From DATARH01 sp963705325 (GTDB lineage Bacteria > Pseudomonadota > Alphaproteobacteria > ATCC43930 > CGMCC-115725): a stretch of 64,000 bases of DNA. The stretch is from positions 3,906,001 through 3,970,000 of the forward strand of contig OY970069.1 in NCBI GenBank assembly GCA_963705325.1, in the 5' to 3' direction. The notes under the pieces are model-generated. The model saw only the letters and a list, made by a program, of their open reading frames with translations, was not told the DNA's origin and made no database searches. Position numbers and translations under genes: made by a program. This document shows, piece by piece, positions 25,168-34,204 of this stretch (its first letter is position 1; each line of letters starts with the position of its first letter).

Positions 25168-27309
25168 TTACCCCCGCAATTCGAGCAGCAGGGGCGAGTG
25201 GTCGGAGAGGCCGCTCAGCCGCTCCTCGTGCGAATAGCGGATCGGCCCAGCGCGGCGCGCCAACGCTAGCGACAGAAAAGCGTGGTCGATGCGAAACCCG
25301 TTGCCGCGATGGCTGTACCAGGAAAATTCGCGGCCATCGGGGTAGCGGTGGCGCCACAAGTCGCAAAACCCGATCTCGGCGACCTTGTCCAGATAATGCG
25401 CGCAGCGGTCGATAGCCCCGGGCTCGTCGACATAGGCGCGGCAGGTATTGAAATCGCCGATCGCCAGCGCGTGAGCCTCGCTCTTGCCTGAAAGGCAGGC
25501 CAGAACTGCCTCCCAATACGGCACCTTGGCGAGCAGGTTCGGCATATAGACGCCGCATATGGACAGGCGGCCGATCTCGGCATGGACGAGGCGATACGGC
25601 TCGGGCAGCACGTCGCTGAGCGTCGCGTGCGTGCGGAACCGCCGCCGCGCGGCGATCAGGACGCCGCTCTTTCCGGGCGGCGGTAGTGGGGTCGTGACGT
25701 GCGGATAACCAAGCCGCGCCAGCGCTTCCCGCAACCGCAGCGCCGAGTCGCCGCCACGATACTCGGATAAAACCAGCACGTCGGCGTCATGCCGCGCCAG
25801 CGCCTCCCCTATCGCCGGCAGACGCGAGCCGCCGCCCTGGCGGATATTCCAGGCGAGCAGCCGCAGGGCGGGCATCAGGATTTCAGCGAGCTTGCCGCGG
25901 CCACTGACCGCGGCGCCGGCGTCTGGCGACATGCGTAGGAAAAACGGCACCGACAGCATGCCAACGATGCCCACGCCGACAAAGGCAAGCGAGAAGTCGA
26001 GCGGCGTCAGCCGCGTCTCGCCGTGGGCTGACAGTAGGAGGTAGAGCAGCGACGCCCCGGTCGCGACCCCGGCGGTCTGCGACAATTGCTGGCACATGCT
26101 GGTGAGGCTCGTGGCCCGGCTCAGCATGGGCCCCGGCACGTCGGCATAGCTGAGCGAGTTGATGCTGGTCATCTGCAACGAGCGGAAGAATCCGCCCGCA
26201 AGCAACGCGAGAAAAATCACGACATGCGGAGTCGAGGGCCTGAACAAGGCGTAGACGAAGAGAAACCCGGCGCTGATCACCGCGTTGCCGACCAGTACCA
26301 CGCGGAAGCCGAGCGTGCGGATGATGGTGTTGACGCCGATCTTCATCGTCATCGCACCCATGGCGCTGGCGAAGGTCAGCAGCCCCGATTTGAGCGCGGA
26401 GAGACCGAACCCGACCTGGAGCATCAGGGGCAACAAGAATGGCAGCGCCCCCAGCCCCATGCGGAAGAGAAACCCACCGATCGTCGCCGCGGCATAACTC
26501 GGAATGCGCATCAGCGCGAGGTCGATGACCGGAAACTCGACACGGTTCGCGTGGCGCACGTAAAACGTCATGCAGAGAAAGCCGCCTGCCAGCAGTCCGA
26601 CGGTCGCCGCGGCGGGCAGCGCGCCGCGTCCAATGGTCTCAAAGCCGAAGGCCAAGGCCGCGAGCCCAGCGCCCGTCAGCACGAAGCCGCGAAGATCGAA
26701 TGGACGGCGCCCGGTGTCACGGAAATCCTCGATGAACAGATTGACCAGGACGATGCCCAGCAGACCGATCGGAATGTTGATGAAGAATATCCATCGCCAC
26801 GACCCGTAGGTCGCGATAAAGCCGCCGAGCGGCGGCCCGGTCACCGGACCCAACAGCGCCGGCAGGCTGACATAGGACATCGCCCGCACCAGCTCGGAGC
26901 GCGGCACCGTCTTGAGCAGCACCAGCCGCCCGACCGGCACCATCATCGCCCCGCCCATGCCCTGGACGATACGCGACAACACCAAAAGCGGCAGATTCTG
27001 CGACAGACCGCAACCGATCGAGCCGAGCATGAAGACGACGATCGCCGCGCTGAACACGCGGCGCGCTCCGAAGCGATCGGCCGTCCAGCCGCTGATCGGC
27101 ACGAACACCGCGAGACTGAGCAAATAGCACGTGATCGCGACGTTGAGCCGGAGCGGGCTCTCGCCGAGCGAGCGCGCTATCACCGGCAAGGCCGTGGCGA
27201 TGATAGTCGAATCCATGTTCTGCATGAACATGGCGCACGCGACGATCAGGCTGATGAGGAGTTGGCGGTTACCGGGGCGCATCGTTGCGCGGAGGATATC
27301 CCTGTGCAT
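25168..27309 (-). CDS. DHA2-type MFS transporter fused to an endonuclease/exonuclease/phosphatase domain
   Basis: One open frame of 713 residues. Residues about 15-465 are a 14-helix drug:H+ antiporter of the DHA2 family (MDSTIIATALPVIARSLGES; SGWTADRFGARRVF; SRIVQGMGGAMMVPVGRL; GSWRWIFFINIPIG). From Met479 a cytoplasmic EEP domain follows: LLAWNIRQGG (metal Asn), VLVLSEYRGG (Glu), GDFNTCRAY (Asp-x-Asn), FRIDHAFLS (Asp-His) and GLSDHSPLLLEL (final Asp-His), i.e. all catalytic motifs. DHA2 transporters usually stop where this one runs on. No stop or ribosome site marks Met479, so a true fusion is plausible; a lost base merging two genes is the alternative. Start codon uncertain (27309 or 27282). 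Confidence 0.85.
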   Translation of the reverse strand: MHRDILRATMRPGNRQLLISLIVACAMFMQNMDSTIIATALPVIARSLGESPLRLNVAITCYLLSLAVFVPISGWTADRFGARRVFSAAIVVFMLGSIGCGLSQNLPLLVLSRIVQGMGGAMMVPVGRLVLLKTVPRSELVRAMSYVSLPALLGPVTGPPLGGFIATYGSWRWIFFINIPIGLLGIVLVNLFIEDFRDTGRRPFDLRGFVLTGAGLAALAFGFETIGRGALPAAATVGLLAGGFLCMTFYVRHANRVEFPVIDLALMRIPSYAAATIGGFLFRMGLGALPFLLPLMLQVGFGLSALKSGLLTFASAMGAMTMKIGVNTIIRTLGFRVVLVGNAVISAGFLFVYALFRPSTPHVVIFLALLAGGFFRSLQMTSINSLSYADVPGPMLSRATSLTSMCQQLSQTAGVATGASLLYLLLSAHGETRLTPLDFSLAFVGVGIVGMLSVPFFLRMSPDAGAAVSGRGKLAEILMPALRLLAWNIRQGGGSRLPAIGEALARHDADVLVLSEYRGGDSALRLREALARLGYPHVTTPLPPPGKSGVLIAARRRFRTHATLSDVLPEPYRLVHAEIGRLSICGVYMPNLLAKVPYWEAVLACLSGKSEAHALAIGDFNTCRAYVDEPGAIDRCAHYLDKVAEIGFCDLWRHRYPDGREFSWYSHRGNGFRIDHAFLSLALARRAGPIRYSHEERLSGLSDHSPLLLELRG

Positions 27310-27353
27310 CCAAGCGAAAAGGGAAATCTCCCTGCGGCCTGTATAGTGCTGCC

Positions 27354-27935
27354 ATGCCCGAGCTCATCGACAACCGTGTCTTTGTGTTGATTCTTCAACA
27401 TCCGCACGAACAGCGCGAGCCGCTTTCCACTTCGGCGCTGATCACCGCGATGCTGCGTCAGGCGAAGCTCGCGGTTGGACTTTCGTGGCCCGGCCTGGCG
27501 CGAGCCCTTGGCGCCCCAGCGCAGCTCAAACGCTGGGCGGTGCTACACCTCGGCGCCACGCGCCCCGAGTCGGCGGAGCGGCGCGAACTGAGCCTGCTCG
27601 GCCGCAACGGCGAAGCGATCGAAAATCCACGCGCGATCCTCGCGGGCTTACACGGCATCGTCATTCTCGACGGCACCTGGAGCCAGGCAAAGACGCTGTG
27701 GTGGCGCAATCCCTGGCTGCTGAAACTCCATCGCATCGTGCTCGACCCGCCGCACCCGGCACGGCTCGGGCGGCTGCGCCGCGAGCCGCGGCGCGAGGCG
27801 CTATCGACGATAGAGGCCGCGGCGCTGGCGCTGCGCCATCTTGAGCCGGGCCCCGAAGCTGCCGAGGCGCTGACCGGGGCGCTCGACGAGATGCTGCGCT
27901 CGGTTCGCCGCCCGGCGACGCGACGGCGGCGCTAG
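27354..27935 (+). CDS. DTW domain-containing tRNA-uridine aminocarboxypropyltransferase family
   Basis: 193 residues. FVLILQHPHEQREPLSTSAL opens the domain, and VILDGTWSQAKTLWWRNPWL carries the DGTW version of the DTW motif; EALSTIEAAALALRHLEP closes it. Members such as E. coli TapT (YfiP) add the acp group to uridine 47 of tRNA using S-adenosylmethionine. The N-terminal cysteine cluster found in many relatives is missing here, because the protein begins at the HPHE motif. ATG at 27354. The gene diverges from the MFS-EEP fusion (44-base gap) and its end overlaps the carboxypeptidase gene by four bases. Confidence 0.85.
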   Translation: MPELIDNRVFVLILQHPHEQREPLSTSALITAMLRQAKLAVGLSWPGLARALGAPAQLKRWAVLHLGATRPESAERRELSLLGRNGEAIENPRAILAGLHGIVILDGTWSQAKTLWWRNPWLLKLHRIVLDPPHPARLGRLRREPRREALSTIEAAALALRHLEPGPEAAEALTGALDEMLRSVRRPATRRRR

Positions 27936-29464
27936 TGGGCGGCGAAGAGCGCAGCCACGTCGGCGGCGAGCGCATCGCGCGACTTGGCGCGCAAATACAT
28001 CATGTGGCCGCCGTCGTAGACCTTGAGGCGGATCGCGTCGCGCACCGTTTGCGGGATCGCCAACTGGTCGACGAACCACCGCGACGAAAGGTACGGCGTC
28101 ACCAGATCGTACCGCCCATTGGCGATCAGCACCTTGGTATTGGGGTAGTCGAGCAGGGTGGTCTGCAATCCGGAAAGCGCCAGACCAAGCCCATCCTCAC
28201 CCCGGTGCGCTCCGTCGAAATTCCATTGACGGCCGATATAGCGCGGCAGCACGCGGTACTGCAGGTCGCTATGGTAGCCTAGTCCCTCCGGTGCGTAGGC
28301 ATTGAAGGCGGCGGTAAAGGCCGCGATCGAATTGTCGAGGATCGGGTCGCCACCGGTCTGGTCCCACGGGTTGGCCGGCGCGGCCCGGGTGATCGTCGCA
28401 TCGTAGAGGCTCAAGACGCGGCCTTGATCGCGCCGCAGCTCATGCGCGAACGTCGAGGCGGACACCCAGCCGCGCTCGCGCCTGACAATATCCACCGGCA
28501 GCCCGATCATCGCAGCCACCTTGGCGATAAACGAGTCGCCCGGCGGCGGCACGCCTTTCATCGTGGCGAGACCAACCAGGTAGTCGGTCAGGGCGAACCG
28601 CTCTACCGGGGTTGGGTCGAACGTCTTGTCGCCCGCGAGCGCCGCGGCTGAAGCGGCGTAGCTCGGCAGCTCGAACGCCGCGACGGGAAGTGCGGTGACC
28701 TCCGGATTGATCAGGGCGAGATCAAGCGCGGGCGACACCATCACCACGCCGCTGGCGACGATACCCTCGTCGCGCGCCAAGCTTTTGGCCATCGCTCCAA
28801 CGCGGAACCCGCCATAGCTTTCGCCCACGAGGTAAATCGGGTCGCCCCAGCGTTGATGCTTGGTCAGCCACAGCCGGACAACGGAGTCGAGCGCCTCGAT
28901 ATCGGCCGGCACGTTCCAAAAGGGCTTGCTCGGATCGCTGTCCTTGCCCTCGCCGCGGCTGAACCCGGTGCCAACCGGATCGACGAACACCAGATCGGTG
29001 AAGTCGAGCCAAGTGGATGGGTTGTCGATCAGCCGCGGCGGCGGGTTCGGCACCATGCCGTTGGGGTCCGGCTCGATAATCCGCGGGCCGGCCGCACCCA
29101 AATGGAGGAAAACCGCCGCGGCGCCCGGACCGCCGTTGAACAAGAATGCGACCGGTCGCGTCTGCCCCGGGCTCGAATCCGCGAGATAGGAGATGGTGAA
29201 GACTGACGCCGTCGGGGCTCCCTTCGCATCGGTCAGCGGGATCGTCTCGGCAATCGCGCGGTAATCGAGCTTGCGCTGGCCGAGCTGGATCGTGTGATGG
29301 GTCTCGACGTGCTGCGGGGGCGGCGAGGCCGCCGGCGGCTTGGCTTCGGCCGCAGGCGGAGTGGGATTGGCGGGCGTATCGCCCCGCGCGCCAGCCCCTG
29401 CCGGCAAAAGCGCCAACAGGGCCGCGCCGACGCAGACCATCTTTCGCACGCCAACCACCTTCAC
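27932..29464 (-). CDS. Secreted serine carboxypeptidase (peptidase S10 family)
   Basis: 510 residues with a Sec signal peptide (about 1-26, MVCVGAALLALLPAGAGARG) and a Pro/Ala-rich linker to about 50. The catalytic triad is visible: Ser in YLVGESYGG, Asp in IANGRYDLVTPY and His in YDGGHMMYLR. The oxyanion segment is FLFNGGPGAAAVFLHLGAAG. S10 enzymes release C-terminal residues from peptides at acidic pH; bacterial members are periplasmic or exported. Transcribed alone, convergent with the DTW gene. Confidence 0.93.
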   Translation of the reverse strand: MKVVGVRKMVCVGAALLALLPAGAGARGDTPANPTPPAAEAKPPAASPPPQHVETHHTIQLGQRKLDYRAIAETIPLTDAKGAPTASVFTISYLADSSPGQTRPVAFLFNGGPGAAAVFLHLGAAGPRIIEPDPNGMVPNPPPRLIDNPSTWLDFTDLVFVDPVGTGFSRGEGKDSDPSKPFWNVPADIEALDSVVRLWLTKHQRWGDPIYLVGESYGGFRVGAMAKSLARDEGIVASGVVMVSPALDLALINPEVTALPVAAFELPSYAASAAALAGDKTFDPTPVERFALTDYLVGLATMKGVPPPGDSFIAKVAAMIGLPVDIVRRERGWVSASTFAHELRRDQGRVLSLYDATITRAAPANPWDQTGGDPILDNSIAAFTAAFNAYAPEGLGYHSDLQYRVLPRYIGRQWNFDGAHRGEDGLGLALSGLQTTLLDYPNTKVLIANGRYDLVTPYLSSRWFVDQLAIPQTVRDAIRLKVYDGGHMMYLRAKSRDALAADVAALFAAH

Positions 29465-29594
29465 GCGAACCTCGTCCCGCCAACCCCAATCGCGGCGTTA
29501 TAACGAAGCGCGCCGCCCGCCGCCATCGCCGGTACTTGCCCCCGCGACCGGAATCGGGGAATAGAAGGGCGTCCAGTTGGGGAGACCTTGGCCG

Positions 29595-29969
29595 ATGCGC
29601 GCGCTGCTCCTGCTCTGTCTCATTCCGCTTGCCGCTTGCGTTGGCACCGACCGGCACGAGGGCTTCACCGCGACGGGACCAGACAGCTTCCTTTACAGCG
29701 CGCGCACCAGCACCGCGATGACCGAGAACGACGACGGCGCGGCCGAGCGCATCCGCCGCGACTGGCTGGCGCAGGCGCTGAAGGCGCACGACATGTGCGC
29801 CAACGGATTTGTCGTCGACACCAGGCGCTTTGTTCCCGGCCCACCGACTCCGGCTGGGCCGCAATTCAGCAATGGCGGCGACATCGTCTACGCTGGACGG
29901 TGCATCGCCCTTGCCGCCCCACCGGTCCCCGTGGCGCCTCCGCCGGCCGCGCCCCAGGTACGAGGTTAA
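29595..29969 (+). CDS. Putative lipoprotein
   Basis: 124 residues. MRALLLLCLIPLAACVGTDR is a short lipoprotein signal with lipobox LAAC, giving a mature N-terminal Cys15. The mature part contains ERIRRDWLAQALKAHDMCAN and later DIVYAGRCIALAA, two further cysteines that could pair in the periplasm, and a Pro-rich C-terminus. No family recognised. A GGGGAGA lies about 10 bases before the ATG at 29595. It is divergent from the carboxypeptidase gene and convergent with holC. Confidence 0.78.
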   Translation: MRALLLLCLIPLAACVGTDRHEGFTATGPDSFLYSARTSTAMTENDDGAAERIRRDWLAQALKAHDMCANGFVVDTRRFVPGPPTPAGPQFSNGGDIVYAGRCIALAAPPVPVAPPPAAPQVRG

Positions 29970-29991
29970 GGGAGCAGAATCTGCGTGGCCG

Positions 29992-30438
29992 CTAGGTTTT
30001 CTTTTCCCAACCCTTCTCGGTTTGCTGCCAATAGGTGAGCACATGTCCGGCGACGCTCGCGGCGCGCCAGCGGCTGCGCGCGGCCTCAACTGCCTCCGCG
30101 TCGTTGCCGTCGAACATGTCGATGCAGCGGGCGAAGCCGGAGACATCCTCGACCGCGATGCCATCGACGAGAAACAGGATCGAGGCGCCGTTGGGATTTT
30201 CGGCCTCGTGCGTCAGCCAGATCGGCTGCGCGGCGGCATTGCCGTCGCGAGCGGAGCCATGCGCGAGGAACCCCGCCTCGTCATAAGTCCAAAGCAGCGC
30301 GTTTAGATGTTCGACCCGCTCGGGCGAGCCGGCTTGCACGACGATGCGGTGCCCCTGCCCGACCGCGCGTTGCAGGAGCTGTGGCAGGGCGCGCTCCAGC
30401 GGTGTCGAGCGCAGGTGATAGAAGCCGATCTCCGCCAT
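29992..30438 (-). CDS. holC: DNA polymerase III chi subunit
   Basis: Clamp-loader accessory protein that links the polymerase holoenzyme to single-strand-binding protein. 148 residues: MAEIGFYHLRSTPLERALPQ, KPARPS-like surface replaced by HRIVVQAGSPERVEHLNALL, then FLAHGSARDGNAAAQPIWLT, which is the chi motif with the conserved LPH/LAHG loop, and a C-terminal WQQTEKGW. It follows pepA by 28 bases on the same strand, the usual pepA-holC pair. Confidence 0.93.
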   Translation of the reverse strand: MAEIGFYHLRSTPLERALPQLLQRAVGQGHRIVVQAGSPERVEHLNALLWTYDEAGFLAHGSARDGNAAAQPIWLTHEAENPNGASILFLVDGIAVEDVSGFARCIDMFDGNDAEAVEAARSRWRAASVAGHVLTYWQQTEKGWEKKT

Positions 30439-30466
30439 CGCAGTTCCCGTAAGGCCGCGCTCAGCC

Positions 30467-31960
30467 CTACTCGTAATACTCGCTGACGAAGCGGTCGAGC
30501 AGCCGCACGCCAAACGCGGTCGCGCCCTTGGGCACGGTCGGTGCGTCCTTCTTCGACCAAGCGACCCCCGCGATATCGAGATGCGCCCACGGCACCTTGT
30601 TGACGAAGCGCTGAACGAACTGTGCGCCGATGATGCTGCCCGCGGCGCGGTCGCCGGCGATGTTCTTGACGTCCGCGGCATCGCTATCGATCGCCTTGTC
30701 GTAAGCGGCATCGAGCGGCAGGCGCCACAGCTTCTCGCCGACCGCCTTGCCGGCGGCGATAAGGCGATCCGCCAGCTCGTCATTATTGGCGAAGAGCCCG
30801 GCTTGATCATGGCCGAGCGCAACAATGATCGCGCCGGTCAGGGTCGCGAGGTCGATCATCAGCGCCGGCTTGAAGCGGTCCTGGCAGTACCAGAGCGCGT
30901 CGGCGAGGACGAGCCTTCCCTCGGCATCGGTGTTGAGCACCTCGATTGTCTGCCCCGACATCGACTTGACGATGTCGCCGGGACGCTGCGCCGACCCCGA
31001 CGGCATGTTTTCGACCAGCCCGACGACGCCAACCGCATTGACCTTGGCGCCGCGCGCGGCGAGAAGCCGCATCACCCCGATCACCACGCCGGCGCCGGCC
31101 ATGTCCCACTTCATCTCACCCATGCCGGCTGCGGGCTTGATCGAGATGCCGCCAGTGTCGAACGTCACGCCCTTGCCGATGAAAGCAAGCGGCGCCTCGC
31201 CGTCCTTCCCGCCGTTCCAGCGCATCACCACAAGCCGCGGCGGCCGGACGCTGCCCTGGGCGACGCCGAGGATGGCGTGCATGCCGAGTTCCGCCATGCG
31301 CGCTTCGTCGAGCACCTCGACGTCGAGCCCGAGCGAAGACAGGCCCGCCGCCTGCCCAGCCAGCGTCTCGGGGTAGATGACGTTTGCCGGCTCGGAGACG
31401 AGGTCGCGGGTGAAAGCCACCGCCTCGGCGGCCGCGGCGAGATCGCGATAAACGCGCTCCGCCTCGCCCGCAGAGGGGCCCGCGATAGTGATCGCCTTCA
31501 GCGTGGGCTTGCGCTCCGAAGGCTCGGTCGTGCGGTACTTGTCGAAACGGTACGCCCGCAGCTCAGCGCCCAGCGCGAGATGCGCCGCGGCAATGGCGGC
31601 GTCGATTGGCGCCGCATCGCCAAAATCGGTCGCGACAGCAGCCTCGCTCATTCCGACGCTGTTCAGATGCGCGACGAGCGCGCCGCCGACATCCTCGGCC
31701 GCCCGCTGGTCAAACGCCTCGGGCTTGCCGAGGCCCAGAATGGCAATGCGGTCGACACCGAGACCAGCGGAACCTACCACCGGGATAATTTCGCCGCGCT
31801 TGCCACGAAAACGGGGCGAAGCCGAGAGCGCGCGCGTAATCGCGCCGCCGCTTGCCTCATCAAAGCGGCGGGCTGGAAGGCTCAACCTGCCTTCTTCCCA
31901 TACCCCGACCGCAACGCAGCCGGCACGCGCGGGCTCGACCTCAAGAAATTGAATTCTCAT
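30467..31960 (-). CDS. pepA: Leucyl aminopeptidase
   Basis: Cytosolic M17 aminopeptidase, also a DNA-binding factor in some bacteria. 497 residues. The C-terminal catalytic domain has GKGVTFDTGGISIKPAAGM (metal Lys and Asp), MKWDMAGAGVVIGVM and the signature NTDAEGRLVLADAL. The N-terminal domain is more variable, as usual. The start at 31960 (MRIQFLEVEP) is preferred to 31975, which would add five residues; the ribosome site is weak either way. It is divergent from the methyltransferase gene at 32211, with a 250-base gap holding only GC-rich inverted patches and no clear gene. Confidence 0.95.
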   Translation of the reverse strand: MRIQFLEVEPARAGCVAVGVWEEGRLSLPARRFDEASGGAITRALSASPRFRGKRGEIIPVVGSAGLGVDRIAILGLGKPEAFDQRAAEDVGGALVAHLNSVGMSEAAVATDFGDAAPIDAAIAAAHLALGAELRAYRFDKYRTTEPSERKPTLKAITIAGPSAGEAERVYRDLAAAAEAVAFTRDLVSEPANVIYPETLAGQAAGLSSLGLDVEVLDEARMAELGMHAILGVAQGSVRPPRLVVMRWNGGKDGEAPLAFIGKGVTFDTGGISIKPAAGMGEMKWDMAGAGVVIGVMRLLAARGAKVNAVGVVGLVENMPSGSAQRPGDIVKSMSGQTIEVLNTDAEGRLVLADALWYCQDRFKPALMIDLATLTGAIIVALGHDQAGLFANNDELADRLIAAGKAVGEKLWRLPLDAAYDKAIDSDAADVKNIAGDRAAGSIIGAQFVQRFVNKVPWAHLDIAGVAWSKKDAPTVPKGATAFGVRLLDRFVSEYYE

Positions 31961-32210
31961 CGCACTACTCGACACTCATTCGGCACGGCAAGGGCAAGAG
32001 CCATACCGCGGGACTTGACCTCAGCGCCGCGATAGAGGCTACGCAACCGAGTGTCAATGGCGGAACCGCGCGCGCGACCAGCGCTTGAACAGTTTTCGCG
32101 CGCGGTCAATTTGCGCTAGACAAGGCCATGCCTTCGGCCGCCGAAGTTGCCGTCTTTGCTCCAGGCGAGAACCGGCGGCATCGTCGTGCGGCCCCGAGCG
32201 GGGTACGATC

Positions 32211-33047
32211 ATGACCAGGCCGCGCCGGCTGACAGCAGCCTCGCCGGCACCGCTGAGCTGGACAACGCGGCTCAAGGCCATCCGCAAGCTCGCGACGGGC
32301 CGCGACGATTATCTGCTGATAAAATGGTCGTCAGACGATGTGCTGGAGCCGCGGGACGAAGACTATGTCATGGCCCCGGTGCTGCATATCCTCGAACGCG
32401 AGGCGCCACATATCGAGCAGGTGCTGACGGCACTCGGCCCGAGCTTCGAGCGAGCGCCACAAGCCCTAGGGTCGCTCTCCAGCAATGGTCATTTCACCGG
32501 ATGCGATGCGTTCGCTGCGTACGCGATGCTGCAACATCATCGGCCGCGCCGGCTCGTCGAGGTCGGCAGCGGCCACAGCACGCTGATCTTTCGCCAGGCT
32601 GCGCGGGATGCGCAGCTCGATCTCCATATCACTTGCATCGACCCACAGCCGCGCCGATCGGTCGGCGAGGCCGCCGATACGCTGGTCCGCCGCTCGGTGC
32701 TCGATTGCGGCGTCGATATCGCCGACGAGCTTGACGCGGGCGACTTCCTGTTTATCGACGGCTCACATCACGCGTTCAACGGAACCGATGTCCCGTATTT
32801 CTTTCTGGAGATACTGCCGAGGATTAGGGCCGGGGTCGTGGTCCACGTGCACGACATAATGTTGCCATACGAGTACCCTTCGCTGTTTACCGAGAGGGGC
32901 TATAACGAGCAATACATCTTGGCGGCTTTGTTGCTTGGCGGTGCGTGCTGGCAACCGCTGCTGCCGGTTTACTGGCTGTCCCGGCGAGGTCGATTGCCAC
33001 CGGGCGGCTCGTTCTGGATGCGGCGAAGCGACGACGGCGCCGGCTGA
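32211..33047 (+). CDS. Class I SAM-dependent methyltransferase
   Basis: 278 residues. The Rossmann core shows RRLVEVGSGHSTLIFRQAA (motif I) and LHITCIDPQPRRSV (motif II acidic residue), then GDFLFIDGSHHAFNGTDVPY and AGVVVHVHDIMLPYEYP. The DGSHHAF...HDI pattern is typical of the methyltransferase_24/cephalosporin-hydroxylase-like group that modifies sugars or glycopeptides. The start MTRPRRLT at 32211 follows GAGCGGGG. It stops 3 bases before lptF, so it probably leads the lptFG-lptD transcript and might modify a lipopolysaccharide or surface sugar; this is inference. Confidence 0.88.
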   Translation: MTRPRRLTAASPAPLSWTTRLKAIRKLATGRDDYLLIKWSSDDVLEPRDEDYVMAPVLHILEREAPHIEQVLTALGPSFERAPQALGSLSSNGHFTGCDAFAAYAMLQHHRPRRLVEVGSGHSTLIFRQAARDAQLDLHITCIDPQPRRSVGEAADTLVRRSVLDCGVDIADELDAGDFLFIDGSHHAFNGTDVPYFFLEILPRIRAGVVVHVHDIMLPYEYPSLFTERGYNEQYILAALLLGGACWQPLLPVYWLSRRGRLPPGGSFWMRRSDDGAG

Positions 33048-33050
33048 TCG

Positions 33051-34175
33051 ATGAATTCCCTTAGCCGCTACATCCTCAAGCAATCCTTCAGTGTCATGCT
33101 GCTGGTGACCGGAGCGCTGACCGCCGCGGTCTGGCTCGCTCAATCCCTCAGACTGGTCGACCTAATCATCAACCGCGGCCTTTCCGCGGAAATGTTCCTT
33201 TACCTGGCGTTGCTGATCCTGCCGCGCTTCCTCGACATCGTCCTGCCGATCGGCGCGTTCATCGCGGTGCTCTTCGTCTTCAACCGCCTGACCACGGAGA
33301 GCGAGCTGGTGGTGATGCGAGCCGCCGGCATGAGCCAATACGCCCTGGCCAAGCCGGTCTTGGTGCTGAGCGGCCTCTGCTTCCTCTTCCTGATGGCCTT
33401 GTCGGCCTATTTCTTGCCGGCGGCAAATCGCGAGTTCAAGGACCTCCAGTTCGAGATCCGCAACAAGTTTGTCTCGAGCCTGTTACAGGAAGGCGCGTTC
33501 ACGACGATTACCGACAAGCTGACGATCTACATCGGCAACCGCAACAATCGCGGCGAGGTGAATGGGCTGCTGATCGATGACGAACGCGACCCAGGGCACC
33601 CGGTGACGCTCGTCGCCGAACGGGGAGCCTTCGCCGACGCAGCCGGCGCTTCGCGGATCATCATGGTCAACGGCAACCGCCAACAGTACGACCGTGAGTC
33701 GGGCAAGCTTAATGTCCTGAGCTTCACCCGCTATGTGCTTGATCTCGACACGGTGCGCGACGTCGATGAGGGACATTTCCGAGAGCCGCAGGAGCGGTTT
33801 CTCGGTGAGTTGCTGTCGCCATCGCCTGAGCTCGACCAAGCGACGCGGTACAGCTACCTCGTCGAGTTCAATCAGCGCCTGACCGTGCCTCTGACGGTTT
33901 TCAGTTTCATGATGATGCCCCTCGCCTGCCTCCTGCCCGGCGAGTTCAATCGGCGGGGGCAGTTGAGGCGCGTACTGATCGCGGTCGGCAGCGCGCTGGC
34001 ATTTCAGACAACAGACCTCGCGATTAAGAATTTGGCCGGACGTTACCCAATAGCGATCGCCCTGACTTACGTCGTCGATCTGTTGCCCTTCACTGTTGGA
34101 CTTGGAATCCTCTTGCACCGTGGAATAAGCTTCAAATTCTGGCGGTTGCCCATGGCCGCCACCACGGCGCGATAG
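33051..34175 (+). CDS. lptF: LPS export ABC transporter permease LptF
   Basis: Inner-membrane permease of the LptB2FGC complex that lifts lipopolysaccharide out of the membrane. 374 residues. Begins MNSLSRYILKQSFSVMLLVT, with three N-terminal helices including RLTTESELVVMRAAGMSQY (the coupling-helix region), a periplasmic beta-jellyroll (about 130-265) and three C-terminal helices (LTVPLTVFSFMMMPLACLLP). It follows the methyltransferase by 3 bases and precedes lptG by 29. Confidence 0.96.
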   Translation: MNSLSRYILKQSFSVMLLVTGALTAAVWLAQSLRLVDLIINRGLSAEMFLYLALLILPRFLDIVLPIGAFIAVLFVFNRLTTESELVVMRAAGMSQYALAKPVLVLSGLCFLFLMALSAYFLPAANREFKDLQFEIRNKFVSSLLQEGAFTTITDKLTIYIGNRNNRGEVNGLLIDDERDPGHPVTLVAERGAFADAAGASRIIMVNGNRQQYDRESGKLNVLSFTRYVLDLDTVRDVDEGHFREPQERFLGELLSPSPELDQATRYSYLVEFNQRLTVPLTVFSFMMMPLACLLPGEFNRRGQLRRVLIAVGSALAFQTTDLAIKNLAGRYPIAIALTYVVDLLPFTVGLGILLHRGISFKFWRLPMAATTAR

Positions 34176-34204
34176 CTTCGCGCAACGGGGGGAGACGCCC
34201 GCTA

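Noticed and set aside
26086..27390. 434-residue rightward frame opposite the transporter gene
   Set aside because: Highly charged Arg/His/Asp/Gln-rich shadow of membrane-helix codons.
30581..32035. 484-residue rightward frame opposite pepA
   Set aside because: Codon-phase shadow of pepA.
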